In this document: piece after piece, positions 8,672 through 18,080 of the stretch
How the letters are laid out: each line of letters begins with the position of its first letter
Numbering within the stretch: position 1 is the stretch's first letter
Source of the DNA: Gemmatimonadales bacterium UBA2982
GTDB lineage: Bacteria > Gemmatimonadota > Gemmatimonadetes > Longimicrobiales > Gaopeijiaceae
Assembly: GCA_002347035.1 (NCBI GenBank)
Contig: DEAM01000027.1
Coordinates: forward strand, 1-64,000
Direction: 5' to 3'
DNA: 64,000 nucleotides
Notes under the pieces: model-generated
What the model saw: only the letters and a program-made list of their open reading frames with translations
The model's database searches: none
Told to the model about the DNA's origin: nothing
Program-made: the position numbers and the translations under genes

Positions 8672-8693
8672 GTGCAGGATCTCGCCTTGTCAA
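8665..8693 (-). promoter_or_regulatory. Possible promoter of the feo operon
   Basis: On the minus strand a perfect TTGACA (8693-8688) is followed, after 17 bp, by AGATTT (8670-8665), a poor -10 hexamer that lies inside the inverted repeat. Bound regulator would cover the -10 region, which fits repression. The match to a sigma-70 promoter rests mainly on the -35 box. Confidence 0.4.
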
Positions 8694-8747
8694 GTTTTCA
8701 TATTGAGCGCTTCTTGCCGCTAGTTGAATACACAACCAAGCTCCCAC

Positions 8748-10979
8748 ATGCTAAAAACCACCTACCTAGTGCTCATCCCTACCGTCGCTCTCGGATTGCT
8801 CGAGTCTGTGGCCAAGGGACAAATCCCAAATGTTTCATCTCTCTGCGAAGAACGTGCGCCCGCACTTGGGGTCTCGGTAATCGATTTTGAAACAACTAGA
8901 CCGGTTAGAGCAGGCGGGCGCCCTAGCCGTCCAGCTTCTGACCTTCACTGTATAGACCTGGTCCCCGCTCCCCGTGCTGGGCAAGCAACAGGTGTAATCG
9001 CCATAGGCCGCCCGTGGTCCCCTTTCGGAGTGACCGTTACTCCCAACGGCCAGCACCGTCATACTTTGACCGCTTGGATCACCGAACTTCCGGACCCGGC
9101 CACCCTAGGTCCCTACACGACCTACATCGCATGGGCGACTCCTCTGACACTTGATCCAGTGATCAATTTAGGAGAAGTGAGAGATGGCATGAACGAACTC
9201 GGTGAGGTCGCCTTTAACTCGTATCTGGTACTGGTCACCGCTGAAACTTCAGCCGATGTGCTGCAGCGCACTGGCCCTCTCGTGCTACGTGGCCGGTCCC
9301 CGTCTAGCCGGATGGAAGCCCACGACCTGATGACGCAGGCCCCCTCGGCTGAAATTGCAGGCGTTGTAGCAAATCACGAGCATGCAGATGACTGGTCCCT
9401 GCCACCTATGTACGACGGTGTGCCAATGCTTCCCGGAATAATGGCCACACGGCCTCGTGCCACCCCACTTACTCTGACAGCTGAACTCGCGAATACTCCC
9501 TTTGCTAGACCCCGACAGTTAGTCGAACTCCCTAATGGAGGAACCCTAGACCTGACAGCCCGTGTCGTACGGAAACGTATTGAAGGTCGCGAAGTCCTGA
9601 TGCTCGGCTTCAACGGACAGATCCCCGGCCCGCTTATCGCTGTTCGGCAGACGTCCACAATCTTTGTGAACTTTACCAATGAAACCCCGTTTCCGACTGC
9701 GGTTCACTGGCATGGGGTGCGGTTAGATAACCGTTATGACGGTGTCCCAGGAATAACACAGGACGCGGTTCAACCTGGTGAATCTTTCCGTTACCAAATT
9801 CACTTTCCTGACGCTGGAATCTACTGGTACCACCCGCATCTTCGAGAAGATGTTCAACAGGAGCTGGGGCTCGCGGGGAACGTCCTTGTCGAGCCGGAAG
9901 CATCTGACTACTACGCTCCAGTAAACCGCGAAGCGGTTCTCATGATCGACGATCTACTCTTGGATGAGAACGGTGCGGTCCCGTTTGGGGCAGAGTCTGC
10001 CAACTACATGCTGATGGGGCGTTTTGGGAACATTTTTCTGACAAATGGCGAACCTGAGTATGAACTTGAGACCGACGCCGGAGAGGTTGTCCGTTTCTTC
10101 GTCACAAATGTTTCGAACACTAGAACTTTCAATATTTCCTTTCGGCAAGATGGGGAACCCTTAGCCACACCCTTACCGATTAAGGTGGTCGCCTCTGACC
10201 TGGGTAAGTTCGAGCGTGAGGTGATGGTTGAAAGCGTCGTCATCGCCCCTGCTGAACGCTATGTGATCGAGGTTCAGTTCCAAGACCCCGGATCCTTCAA
10301 ACTTCTCAATCAGGTTCAGGGTATCAACCATCGTATGGGTGCCTTTCGCGAAGAACTGTCGAGCCTGGGAACGGTAACTGTATCAAACATACCTGCACCT
10401 TTGGACTATTCTGTCGCCTTTGACACAAAGCGGATGAACGATGACGTAGTAGCTGATATCGACCCCTACCGGCCGGAGTTTGAGAGAGCACCCGATCATG
10501 AAATCACACTGACACTCGAAGTAGAGGATCTTCCATCAGCAATTGAGCAGTCTATGAACTACGACTGGGTCTACTTCAATCCTGTCGAATGGACGGGTAC
10601 CATGCCCATTATGAATTGGTCCACAACCGGTGCGGAAGTCCGGTGGATCATGAGAGACGAGTCGGGAATAGAAAATATGGACATCGGCTGGAACTTCGAC
10701 TTGAACGATGTGGTGAAGATTCGGATCCATAACGATCGGAGCGCATTCCATGCCATGCAGCATCCACTTCATATCCATGGACAGCGGTTTCTTGTGCTCT
10801 CACAAAATGGAGAACCCAACACAAACCTTGTTTGGAAAGACACAGTTATGTTGCCGAGTGGATCTACGACGGACATCCTGCTCGAACTCTCCAATCCTGG
10901 TCGCTGGATGGCGCACTGTCATATCGCGGAACATCTCGAATCCGGCATGAAACTCGTCTTTGATGTAGAAGGAAGTTGA
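8748..10979 (+). CDS. Secreted multicopper oxidase with an N-terminal extension
   Basis: From the ATG at 8748 the product has 743 residues and a signal peptide (MLKTTYLVLIPTVALG...); a TTG at 8724 would add eight residues. Copper motifs of a three-domain oxidase are complete: HWHGV, YWYHPH, HPLHIHGQ and HCHIAEHLESGM; the last contains the Cys of the type-1 site and a Met axial ligand. The first roughly 230 residues are not part of the oxidase core. They look like a beta-sandwich related to the C-terminal domain of RskA-type anti-sigma factors or other secreted beta domains (weak resemblance). It is divergent from the feo operon across the shared operator, so a ferroxidase or Mn-oxidase role is plausible but inferred. 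Confidence 0.88.
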   Translation: MLKTTYLVLIPTVALGLLESVAKGQIPNVSSLCEERAPALGVSVIDFETTRPVRAGGRPSRPASDLHCIDLVPAPRAGQATGVIAIGRPWSPFGVTVTPNGQHRHTLTAWITELPDPATLGPYTTYIAWATPLTLDPVINLGEVRDGMNELGEVAFNSYLVLVTAETSADVLQRTGPLVLRGRSPSSRMEAHDLMTQAPSAEIAGVVANHEHADDWSLPPMYDGVPMLPGIMATRPRATPLTLTAELANTPFARPRQLVELPNGGTLDLTARVVRKRIEGREVLMLGFNGQIPGPLIAVRQTSTIFVNFTNETPFPTAVHWHGVRLDNRYDGVPGITQDAVQPGESFRYQIHFPDAGIYWYHPHLREDVQQELGLAGNVLVEPEASDYYAPVNREAVLMIDDLLLDENGAVPFGAESANYMLMGRFGNIFLTNGEPEYELETDAGEVVRFFVTNVSNTRTFNISFRQDGEPLATPLPIKVVASDLGKFEREVMVESVVIAPAERYVIEVQFQDPGSFKLLNQVQGINHRMGAFREELSSLGTVTVSNIPAPLDYSVAFDTKRMNDDVVADIDPYRPEFERAPDHEITLTLEVEDLPSAIEQSMNYDWVYFNPVEWTGTMPIMNWSTTGAEVRWIMRDESGIENMDIGWNFDLNDVVKIRIHNDRSAFHAMQHPLHIHGQRFLVLSQNGEPNTNLVWKDTVMLPSGSTTDILLELSNPGRWMAHCHIAEHLESGMKLVFDVEGS

Positions 10980-10980
10980 C

Positions 10981-12384
10981 ATGAAATATGTACCCTTCGT
11001 TTTGATCGCTAGTGTTTTCATCACCCTGCCGGGCGGGACTCTCGCACAAGACTTATCTCAATTCACTGCGGTTCAGGGACCCGTAATCGCGCTCACAAAT
11101 GTCAAAGTGATCGACGGTACAGGGGGACCTCCTTCCGTCGGGCAGACGATTATCATCCGCGGTGACAGGATTGAGACTACCGGACCTTCGAGTGGTACAC
11201 GCATTCCGGCTGGTGCTGAGATCCTAGATCTTACCGGTCATACAGTAATCCCAGGACTGATCGGCTTGCACAATCACAGCTATTACACTGGCGGGCGCGG
11301 GCGAGCGGCACAGCTCTCGTTTTCCGGATCGCGCCTTTACCTCGCCTCGGGTGTGACAACGATTCGAACAACTGGGGCACGTCAGCCCTACGCAGAAATC
11401 AACTTGAAAAAAGAGATAGACGAAGGTCGGGTAATCGGACCGACAATCTTCGCTACAGGACCCTACCTGACTGGAGAACAGGGGCCTGAGAGGATGGTGC
11501 GGCTGGAGGGTCCGGAACAAGCGAGAAGGGTGGTCCGCTACTGGGCCGAGGAGGGTGTGGACTGGTTCAAAGCATATACGTGGATCTCACGTGCCGAGCT
11601 CGGTGCCGCCATTGACGAGGCGCACCGTCAGGGCATCAAGGTCACCGCACATTTGTGCTCTGTCGGATACCGTGAAGCTGTTGCACTAGGAATAGATAAT
11701 CTGGAACACGGCCTCTACGCGAATAGTGAATACGCATCAAATAAGCAGCCAGACGAGTGTCCCTCAGGCTTTCGTAATGGGTATGCAGACCTTGATATCG
11801 ACAGTCCGGAAGTGCAGGCCACTTTCCGTGATATGATCGATAACAACGTTGCAATGACGTCTACTTTGGTCGTCTATGAAGCATCTGTATCTGGAAGGCC
11901 ACCAATCGACGAACGCGTCTTTGAGATGCTAGCACCAGAGATTGCCGAAGAGGTACGCCAGATGTCGATCGAATTCAGAGCTGAAGGACGAGGAAGCAGT
12001 CCAGCCGTGTTTGCCAAAGCTATGGAATATGAGCGTGCGTTTGTGGAGGCAGGGGGACTACTGGCTGCAGGTGTGGACCCAACAGGGTATGGAGCTGCAC
12101 CTCCTGGGCTGGGGGATCAGCGGAACTACGAGCTTCTCCTTGAGGCAGGGTTTACTGCACCCCAGGTCGTCCAGATTATGAGTGCCAATGGCGCTAAGGT
12201 GCTTGGTATTGATAACGAAGTGGGAACTGTCGAGGCAGGCAGGACCGCTGACTTAGTCGTGATCGAAGGAGACTTGGAAATAGTTGGTAGCCTACAGGGC
12301 ACCAAGATCGTTTTTAGGCACGGCATAGCCTGGGATTCCGCCAAGCTGCTTGACTCTATACGCGGGATAGTCGGGATCAGGTGA
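10981..12384 (+). CDS. Secreted metal-dependent amidohydrolase
   Basis: 467 residues with a cleavable signal peptide (ending GGTLAQ) and the amidohydrolase superfamily pattern: HNH after strand 1 (GLIGLHNHSYYT), a Lys in DWFKAYTW, His in VTAHLCS, His in NLEHGLYA and Asp in AAGVDPTGYG. The C-terminus returns to the composite beta-sandwich (VEAGRTADLVVIEGD). This is the imidazolonepropionase/prolidase-like branch that is abundant in exported form in Gemmatimonadota-like genomes; the substrate, perhaps a cyclic dipeptide or amide, cannot be read from sequence. The ATG is 1 bp beyond the oxidase stop, so the two genes are in one operon. Confidence 0.87.
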   Translation: MKYVPFVLIASVFITLPGGTLAQDLSQFTAVQGPVIALTNVKVIDGTGGPPSVGQTIIIRGDRIETTGPSSGTRIPAGAEILDLTGHTVIPGLIGLHNHSYYTGGRGRAAQLSFSGSRLYLASGVTTIRTTGARQPYAEINLKKEIDEGRVIGPTIFATGPYLTGEQGPERMVRLEGPEQARRVVRYWAEEGVDWFKAYTWISRAELGAAIDEAHRQGIKVTAHLCSVGYREAVALGIDNLEHGLYANSEYASNKQPDECPSGFRNGYADLDIDSPEVQATFRDMIDNNVAMTSTLVVYEASVSGRPPIDERVFEMLAPEIAEEVRQMSIEFRAEGRGSSPAVFAKAMEYERAFVEAGGLLAAGVDPTGYGAAPPGLGDQRNYELLLEAGFTAPQVVQIMSANGAKVLGIDNEVGTVEAGRTADLVVIEGDLEIVGSLQGTKIVFRHGIAWDSAKLLDSIRGIVGIR

Positions 12385-12422
12385 TACCGGGCACTGCCTG
12401 ACACACCTAACCTGCCTCTCAT

Positions 12423-13031
12423 TTGATCTACTTATCAGCTGCGCTGGCCGCGCCTATCGCCGGTCCACTTCTCTACTGGCTGCTCCACGATCACCCTCGG
12501 GCAGTACGACTCGTAGACGGCTTCGTATATGTAGCTGTGCCCATCCTAGTCGCGTGGCATATTCTGCCTGACGCATGGCTAGAGCAAAGTTGGACACCTG
12601 TGATAGCCGTTGGACTTGGGGTAATTCTCCCCACCGCTGCTGAGCAAGTTTCCAATGTGCTCCGCCGTCATACGGATAACCTTGCTCTTATCGTGGGGCT
12701 CTCGGGGTTAACCCTTCATGCGCTCTTAGAGGGAGCTGCACTAGTCCCAACAGAAAGAGGGGTGGCGACTCCCTTTGCCCTCGCAGTCCTGCTTCACCGC
12801 ATTCCAGTCGGCCTAGTGATCTGGTGGCTCATAAAACCTAGGTACGGTGCCATGCTTGCAGCCGCGGGAGTTGGATCAATACTCCTAGCCACGGTTTTTG
12901 GGTTCGGCCTCGGTACAGATGTTCTTGCCAGCGTTCTCGGACCTAGGACAGAGTTTTATCAGGCGTTCGTCAGTGGCTCGCTAGTCCATGTGGTCTTCCA
13001 TCAGGGTAGGCACGATCACACACACGAGTAA
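12423..13031 (+). CDS. ZIP-like integral membrane protein (divergent)
   Basis: About 202 residues, TTG start, six to seven hydrophobic segments. Two segments recall the ZIP transporter metal site: LHALLEGAAL (H-x3-E-G as in ZIP helix 4) and LLHRIPVGL (like HKIPEG of helix 5 but with Val for Glu). Extra His residues occur near the ends (LLHDHPR, SLVHVVFHQGRHDHTHE). The protein is shorter than most ZIP family members. Position, 38 bp after the amidohydrolase and in the cluster opposite the feo operon, supports a role in divalent metal handling, but transport is not demonstrated by the sequence. Confidence 0.65.
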   Translation: MIYLSAALAAPIAGPLLYWLLHDHPRAVRLVDGFVYVAVPILVAWHILPDAWLEQSWTPVIAVGLGVILPTAAEQVSNVLRRHTDNLALIVGLSGLTLHALLEGAALVPTERGVATPFALAVLLHRIPVGLVIWWLIKPRYGAMLAAAGVGSILLATVFGFGLGTDVLASVLGPRTEFYQAFVSGSLVHVVFHQGRHDHTHE

Positions 13032-13149
13032 TAAACTACTCGTAGCACCCATGCCTGGCGTTATGAACGAGGTCCCCCGATGATTACCGCCTTCGTCCGA
13101 GGTCCGCTCGGGCGGAAGAGGCCTTCAAGCATTACTCGAGGAGGGAAAT

Positions 13150-14121
13150 ATGGAGCAGGCCACGGTCGCTTCTGGCTCGAGGCTGCTTACTACTGTTTCA
13201 CAGTCTGTTCACGAGCGAGTCGTAGGTCAAAATGAGGCTGTAGAAGGACTATTGGTCGCCCTTTTAACGGGGGGTCATATTCTACTGGAAGGACTGCCGG
13301 GCCTTGCAAAAACTCTCATGGTAAGAACCCTCGCCCAAGCTTTACATACCGGTTTCCGTCGAATTCAGTTTACCCCTGACCTCCTTCCGACGGATATCGT
13401 AGGCACGCCCGTATTTGATCAAGCCACAGGACAGTTTCGGGTACAGAAGGGCCCAATCTTTTCCAACATCATCCTTGCAGACGAGATCAATCGGGCACCC
13501 CCCAAAGTGCAGGCAGCCCTTCTTGAAGCTATGGAGGAACGGCAGGTCACAATCGCAGGAGAAACATACCAACTCGACTCACCCTTCATGGTATTAGCAA
13601 CTCAGAATCCGGTTGAACTCCATGGCACATACCCTCTAGCTGAAGCGCAACTTGATCGGTTTGCCCTGAAATTGGAGATCGGTTATCCATCGCGGGAAGA
13701 GGAGAAAATGATCGTTCACCGTGTTGCCCGGACAGATCCGGCGCCGATCAGCGCTGTGGCAACCGCAGAGGAGATTATCACAGCTAGGGAAGAGGTGTCA
13801 GCAGTTCACCTTGAGGATAACCTGCTCGACTATATCGTCGAGCTTACATTTGCCACCAGGGAACCGGCTGCGTTTGGCTTGGAGGATTTGGAGGACTTGA
13901 TCGAGTTCGGCACTTCACCCAGGGCAACCATCTTCCTTACAAGGACAGCACGTGCTAGAGCTTACCTTAAGGGGCGAGACTACGTGATGCCTGATGATAT
14001 AAAGGCTATGGCGCCGAGCGTGCTCCGACACCGGCTCAGAACGACATACGAAGCCGATGCTCGTGGGGTTGGCTCTGAAGAGATCATCCGCCTGATCCTT
14101 AACACAGTGCCATCGCCCTGA
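13150..14121 (+). CDS. MoxR-family AAA+ ATPase
   Basis: 323 residues. Walker A GLPGLAKT (48-55), Walker B ILADEINRAPPKVQAALLEA (about 109), sensor 1 ATQNPVE and an arginine-rich sensor 2 region near residue 295. MoxR proteins are chaperone-like ATPases that work with VWA proteins of the same operon. A strong Shine-Dalgarno (GAGGAGGGA) precedes the ATG. It opens a six-gene operon with the order moxR-DUF58-batD-batA-batB-TPR, which in Bacteroides and Leptospira relatives is tied to oxygen tolerance and envelope stress. Confidence 0.93.
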   Translation: MEQATVASGSRLLTTVSQSVHERVVGQNEAVEGLLVALLTGGHILLEGLPGLAKTLMVRTLAQALHTGFRRIQFTPDLLPTDIVGTPVFDQATGQFRVQKGPIFSNIILADEINRAPPKVQAALLEAMEERQVTIAGETYQLDSPFMVLATQNPVELHGTYPLAEAQLDRFALKLEIGYPSREEEKMIVHRVARTDPAPISAVATAEEIITAREEVSAVHLEDNLLDYIVELTFATREPAAFGLEDLEDLIEFGTSPRATIFLTRTARARAYLKGRDYVMPDDIKAMAPSVLRHRLRTTYEADARGVGSEEIIRLILNTVPSP

Positions 14122-14147
14122 CGCCAACCTTAAGGTAGTTGGTGCGT

Positions 14148-15077
14148 ATGAATAATACCCACTCACCTACGGGTCCGTCGCGTGTATTCTCGAAAGAGAT
14201 CGCGGCGCAAGCGCGTCGCATTGAACTTCGGACGCGTGGTCTCGTGGAGTCACTCTTCAGCGGAGAATACCACTCAGTCTTCAAGGGCCGTGGCCTAGAG
14301 TTCTCAGACGTACGAGAGTATCAACCGGGGGATGACGTACGCGCAATCGACTGGAACGTCACGGCCCGCCGAGGCCACCCATTTGTAAAGGAATTCGTGG
14401 AGGAACGAGAACTCACCGCCCTACTGGTCGTTGACCTGTCAGCTTCCAAAGAATTTGGTACTGGGGACAAAGACAATGCAACGATCGCCATCGAGATAGC
14501 CGCAATTCTTGCGCTGGCAGCCGCCGGTAACAACGACCGAGTCGGCCTCGTCCTCATTACAGATCAGATCGAACTATTTGTGCCCCCAGATTCAGGGCGG
14601 AGACATGTCCTTCGTTTGATCATGGAACTCCTCGCTTGTAGTCCGAACGGGAAGGGAACGCGACTTTCGTTAGGGCTGGAATACGCTCTGCGTATGCTTC
14701 ATCACAGGGCCGTAATTTTTCTCGTGAGTGACTTCCTGACTGACTCATCTATCGACCCGGAATTTGGACACGCTGCACGACGGCTGAGCCGAGACCACGA
14801 TCTCGTGCCAATCCGTCTCACAGATATGGGAGAGAAAATGCTGCCGGAGGTAGGGCTAGTCGCGCTCGTTGACCCTGAGACTGGACAGCGGCATGTGGTG
14901 GATACGAGTTCTTCTGGCACCAGAGAAGCATACGCCGAGCAGAAAGAAGCGCAGCGAATGCTAATGACATCTTTTTTTCGCGAGCTTCGTTTAGATATCA
15001 TTGAAGTAAGAACCGAGGATGACTACGTACCGGCATTGATCAATTTTTTTCGTCGTCGTGAAAGGCTTCCCCGATGA
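14148..15077 (+). CDS. DUF58 domain protein of the MoxR/Bat operon
   Basis: About 309 residues from the ATG at 14148, which has an AAGGTA ribosome site; a TTG 9 bp earlier is less likely. It contains the DUF58 core (GLEFSDVREYQPGDDVRAIDW) followed by a VWA-like domain with a degenerate MIDAS, VVDLSASKEFG. No membrane helix is apparent, so the protein is probably cytoplasmic and docks with MoxR. The stop overlaps the next start (ATGA). Confidence 0.92.
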   Translation: MNNTHSPTGPSRVFSKEIAAQARRIELRTRGLVESLFSGEYHSVFKGRGLEFSDVREYQPGDDVRAIDWNVTARRGHPFVKEFVEERELTALLVVDLSASKEFGTGDKDNATIAIEIAAILALAAAGNNDRVGLVLITDQIELFVPPDSGRRHVLRLIMELLACSPNGKGTRLSLGLEYALRMLHHRAVIFLVSDFLTDSSIDPEFGHAARRLSRDHDLVPIRLTDMGEKMLPEVGLVALVDPETGQRHVVDTSSSGTREAYAEQKEAQRMLMTSFFRELRLDIIEVRTEDDYVPALINFFRRRERLPR

Positions 15078-16108
15078 AGGGAAGCACCGTTCTGCCCTGT
15101 GTTCTAATGCTCGCCTTTGTGATCATGGCGCCTCCCATTTCAGCACAGCGTGATTTGCCTGCTGCCTCACTGTCATCTGACACGATTACGGTGGGTGACG
15201 TTTTCGAACTCCAGGTACGTTTGCCTATTCCACCAGGAAGTGTTGTCTACGTGCCCGATTCTTTGCCAGCAACCTTCTATATGGAAAGCTTTTCAGCAGT
15301 TTCATGGGAGGTAGAGCCAACACTTGATGGTGGTGCGACGTTGCTCCTCAACTACCCCTTGATCGCCTTTTCAGCAGGAAACCTTCCGGTGCCAGGGCTC
15401 GATATCTTTACCGCCCCCATAAGGGACACGGCTGGAGATTCACTGCCGGGAGGATCAATTCTCGGTGCCTGGGAGGATGCACCTAGAGGACCCGGAGGTG
15501 GACTTTTCACAACCCGCATCCCTCGCCTTGGTCTGTGGGTCGAGCCTGTGCTGACAGCTGAAGACTTCGCACAGGGGGCGGAGCCGATGCCTGCCGATGA
15601 TGTGTTAGGATCAAACTGGAACTGGCCTGCGGTTGCTCTGATGGGTTTGTTCTCGACAATCCTAGGTGGGGTGGTGGTGACGACGACGCGGGAGTGGCTT
15701 AGCACACGCTCGCTACTCGCTAAAAGGGGAGAGCAAGTTGTCCCAATAACGGTTGCAGAAGCACGCCTGAAAGCACTCCACGAGCTGGATCAGCTACTAA
15801 ACAGTCGTTCACATGAACGTGGTGAGATACATCAGTTTTACGAACAAAGCAGTGGGATCGTGCGAGCCTACGTGGAACGTATAGATCCTGAATGGGGACC
15901 CGACCTCACTAGCAGCGAGCTTATGCGAAACCTCACGGAGACTGATTTCGGAACAATTGATCTGTTAAACATCCAAATGCAGATCGCTGAAGTGGTGAAG
16001 TTTGGAAGATTGCGACCTAGTGCTCCTGAAGCGGAAGGCCACGTCGAAGCCCTAAGGTTATGGGTCGACACTTCCCAGGTTGATACATTGGACGAAGTTC
16101 CGGCATGA
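15074..16108 (+). CDS. BatD-like secreted/membrane protein
   Basis: 344 residues: signal peptide (cleavage after PPISA), an extracytoplasmic beta-rich domain (about 25-170), one transmembrane helix (about 180-200, ALMGLFSTILGGVVV) and a helical cytoplasmic tail of about 140 residues. This layout and its place between DUF58 and the first VWA gene mark it as the BatD/DUF4381-type component. Overlaps both neighbours by 4 bp. Its precise biochemical function is not established for the family. Confidence 0.78.
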   Translation: MKGSTVLPCVLMLAFVIMAPPISAQRDLPAASLSSDTITVGDVFELQVRLPIPPGSVVYVPDSLPATFYMESFSAVSWEVEPTLDGGATLLLNYPLIAFSAGNLPVPGLDIFTAPIRDTAGDSLPGGSILGAWEDAPRGPGGGLFTTRIPRLGLWVEPVLTAEDFAQGAEPMPADDVLGSNWNWPAVALMGLFSTILGGVVVTTTREWLSTRSLLAKRGEQVVPITVAEARLKALHELDQLLNSRSHERGEIHQFYEQSSGIVRAYVERIDPEWGPDLTSSELMRNLTETDFGTIDLLNIQMQIAEVVKFGRLRPSAPEAEGHVEALRLWVDTSQVDTLDEVPA

Positions 16109-17055
16109 GCTTTGAGCTAGCTCGTCCAGAGTGGCTCACCCTCTGGGTCATAATTCCACTTTGGTGGTATTGGCTTAGGCCTCGTGCGGGCTGGGGCTTG
16201 CTCGTGGCACGAGGCCAGGAAGCCACCTCAATCTCACTGCGGCCCTGGTTAGGTTGGTTAGCGGAAAATAGTCCCAGAGTCTTCCGGGCCTTAGCAGTAG
16301 CCTTGCTGATTGTTGCTCTAGCAGAACCGCGGCTCGTTAGTACCTATGAGGAACCCATCACAGAGGGAGTCGGCATCGCGTTCGCGATTGACTTGTCTAC
16401 TTCCATGTGGGCAGAAGACATGGCTGAGCGAACCACACGGCTTGAAGCAGCGAAGTCAACGGTCCTCCGGTTCCTAGAAAATCGCACGGATGACGTTGGC
16501 GTTGTCTCATTTGCGGGTGAGGCCCTGACACGAATGCCACTAACACATGATCAGTACGTGGCCCGTGCAGCTGTTGACGCCCTAGAGGTGGGACTTCTCA
16601 TAGATGGCACAGATATCAGCAGTGCTATCGCTTCGGGTGCCGCACTCCTTCGTGATGCACCTCACCGCTCAAAAGTTCTAATCCTGGTTACGGATGGAGC
16701 ACACAACAAAACTGGCCTTATACCTACCAGAGCGGCGAGGGCCGCAGCTGCCTTTGACGTAAAAATCTTCGCGATTGCTATTGGGACTGATCAATCTTTT
16801 GGTAGCGGACCCGCTAATATGGAGACCGTCCTCACGCAAACGGCCCTGATTACTGGTGGTCGTTACTTCAAGGCCACGGATGTGGCCGCATTAGAGGAGA
16901 TCTACGAGGAGATCGACCAATTGGCAGTACCATCGGAAGAACTCGTAGAACGAACAGAATCCACACCCCTGAGTCACTGGTTTCTGCTCACCTCATTGCC
17001 ACTCCTCATCTTGGGCGCGGGTTTGCGAGCCTCACGATGGGGAGTCCTGCCATGA
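16105..17055 (+). CDS. VWA-domain membrane protein, BatA-like
   Basis: 316 residues with two N-terminal membrane helices (about 8-25 and 55-72), a von Willebrand A domain (about 88-275) with intact MIDAS DLSTSMWAED, the Thr (DGTDIS) and Asp (TDGAHNK) ligands, and a C-terminal helix (WFLLTSLPLLILGAGL). This is the BatA architecture (aerotolerance regulator N-terminus plus VWA). The VWA domain should lie between the helices on one side of the inner membrane and bind a divalent metal. Confidence 0.9.
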   Translation: MSFELARPEWLTLWVIIPLWWYWLRPRAGWGLLVARGQEATSISLRPWLGWLAENSPRVFRALAVALLIVALAEPRLVSTYEEPITEGVGIAFAIDLSTSMWAEDMAERTTRLEAAKSTVLRFLENRTDDVGVVSFAGEALTRMPLTHDQYVARAAVDALEVGLLIDGTDISSAIASGAALLRDAPHRSKVLILVTDGAHNKTGLIPTRAARAAAAFDVKIFAIAIGTDQSFGSGPANMETVLTQTALITGGRYFKATDVAALEEIYEEIDQLAVPSEELVERTESTPLSHWFLLTSLPLLILGAGLRASRWGVLP

Positions 17056-18080
17056 CGTTCGTTCGGCCAGAGTTCGTCATGTTGGCTCCACTCGTGGTGT
17101 TATTACTCGGGTTGACCCTGATGGGTCAGTGGAGGCGCCTGAAGAGCCTAACCAGGTTTTATAGTAGCTCCGCCGCACTCGAACGGCTTGTCCCCGTTAG
17201 TCTGTCCCGCTTCCCTCTGGCTCGGCTTTTGTTCTTGGTTAGCGCTGGATTGACAGTAGCATTAGCTATCGCAGAGCCAGTCTTTTTTATATCTGATGAT
17301 ACTGATACTGCGGCTCCTCTGGACATTGCAGTAGCGGTTGACGTGTCACTTTCAATGAACGCTTCCGACACCGACCCTACTCGGATTCAGCGTGCGCAGG
17401 AAGTCATCGCCCAACTGACTGAGGAATTACCCTCAGCGAGGGTCTTGCTTGTTGTGTTCGCGGGTTGGCCATACACGCTCGTGCCCCCTACAGATGACCC
17501 TGCGGTAGTGCGGTACTTTGCCCAATCTCTTCAAGCTGACTTGCTCGAAGGACGTGACCAGGGCACCTCGCTGTCCACCACCCTAGTACATGCCCAGGAG
17601 GCACTCAACGCCCGGCCTCGTCCTGGCTCAAAGCAAGCCATCCTTGTGCTGTCAGATGGTGACGTTCATGAGGATTCCAGAGAGATAATGAGCGTTGTGA
17701 CAAACATCTCATCAGCAGGAGTGCAGATATGGAGCGCAGGTATCGGCACTGGACGTGGCACTGAGCTTATGAGCGGAAATGCTCCTGTAATTGATGCAGG
17801 TGGCAGACCAGTGCGCGCAACGCTAAATGAGAGCTTGCTCCGATCAGTGGCAGAGGCTGGGGGCGGACAATACGAGGATGTGACCGAGGACGGGGGACTC
17901 AATACGCTGCTATCAGAACTAAGAACCTTGAGCGGGGAGATCGAACAAAGGGATACAAACTCAACGAAAATGAGTTTCTGGCTAACACTTCTTGCTATTC
18001 CTCTAATGCTTTTCGAGGCGGCACTAGATGCTGGGAAGTGGCGGTGGAGTCCCTGGCGCCGTGAGGAACTGGCTCAGTGA
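17052..18080 (+). CDS. VWA-domain membrane protein, BatB-like
   Basis: About 342 residues from the ATG at 17052, which overlaps the preceding stop (ATGA) and has GGGGAG upstream; the ATG at 17037 is possible. Architecture repeats that of the previous gene: two N-terminal helices, a VWA domain with MIDAS DVSLSMNASD and SDGDVHED, and a C-terminal helix (WLTLLAIPLMLFEAAL). It is a paralogue of the BatA-like protein and likely forms a complex with it. Confidence 0.9.
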   Translation: MTFVRPEFVMLAPLVVLLLGLTLMGQWRRLKSLTRFYSSSAALERLVPVSLSRFPLARLLFLVSAGLTVALAIAEPVFFISDDTDTAAPLDIAVAVDVSLSMNASDTDPTRIQRAQEVIAQLTEELPSARVLLVVFAGWPYTLVPPTDDPAVVRYFAQSLQADLLEGRDQGTSLSTTLVHAQEALNARPRPGSKQAILVLSDGDVHEDSREIMSVVTNISSAGVQIWSAGIGTGRGTELMSGNAPVIDAGGRPVRATLNESLLRSVAEAGGGQYEDVTEDGGLNTLLSELRTLSGEIEQRDTNSTKMSFWLTLLAIPLMLFEAALDAGKWRWSPWRREELAQ

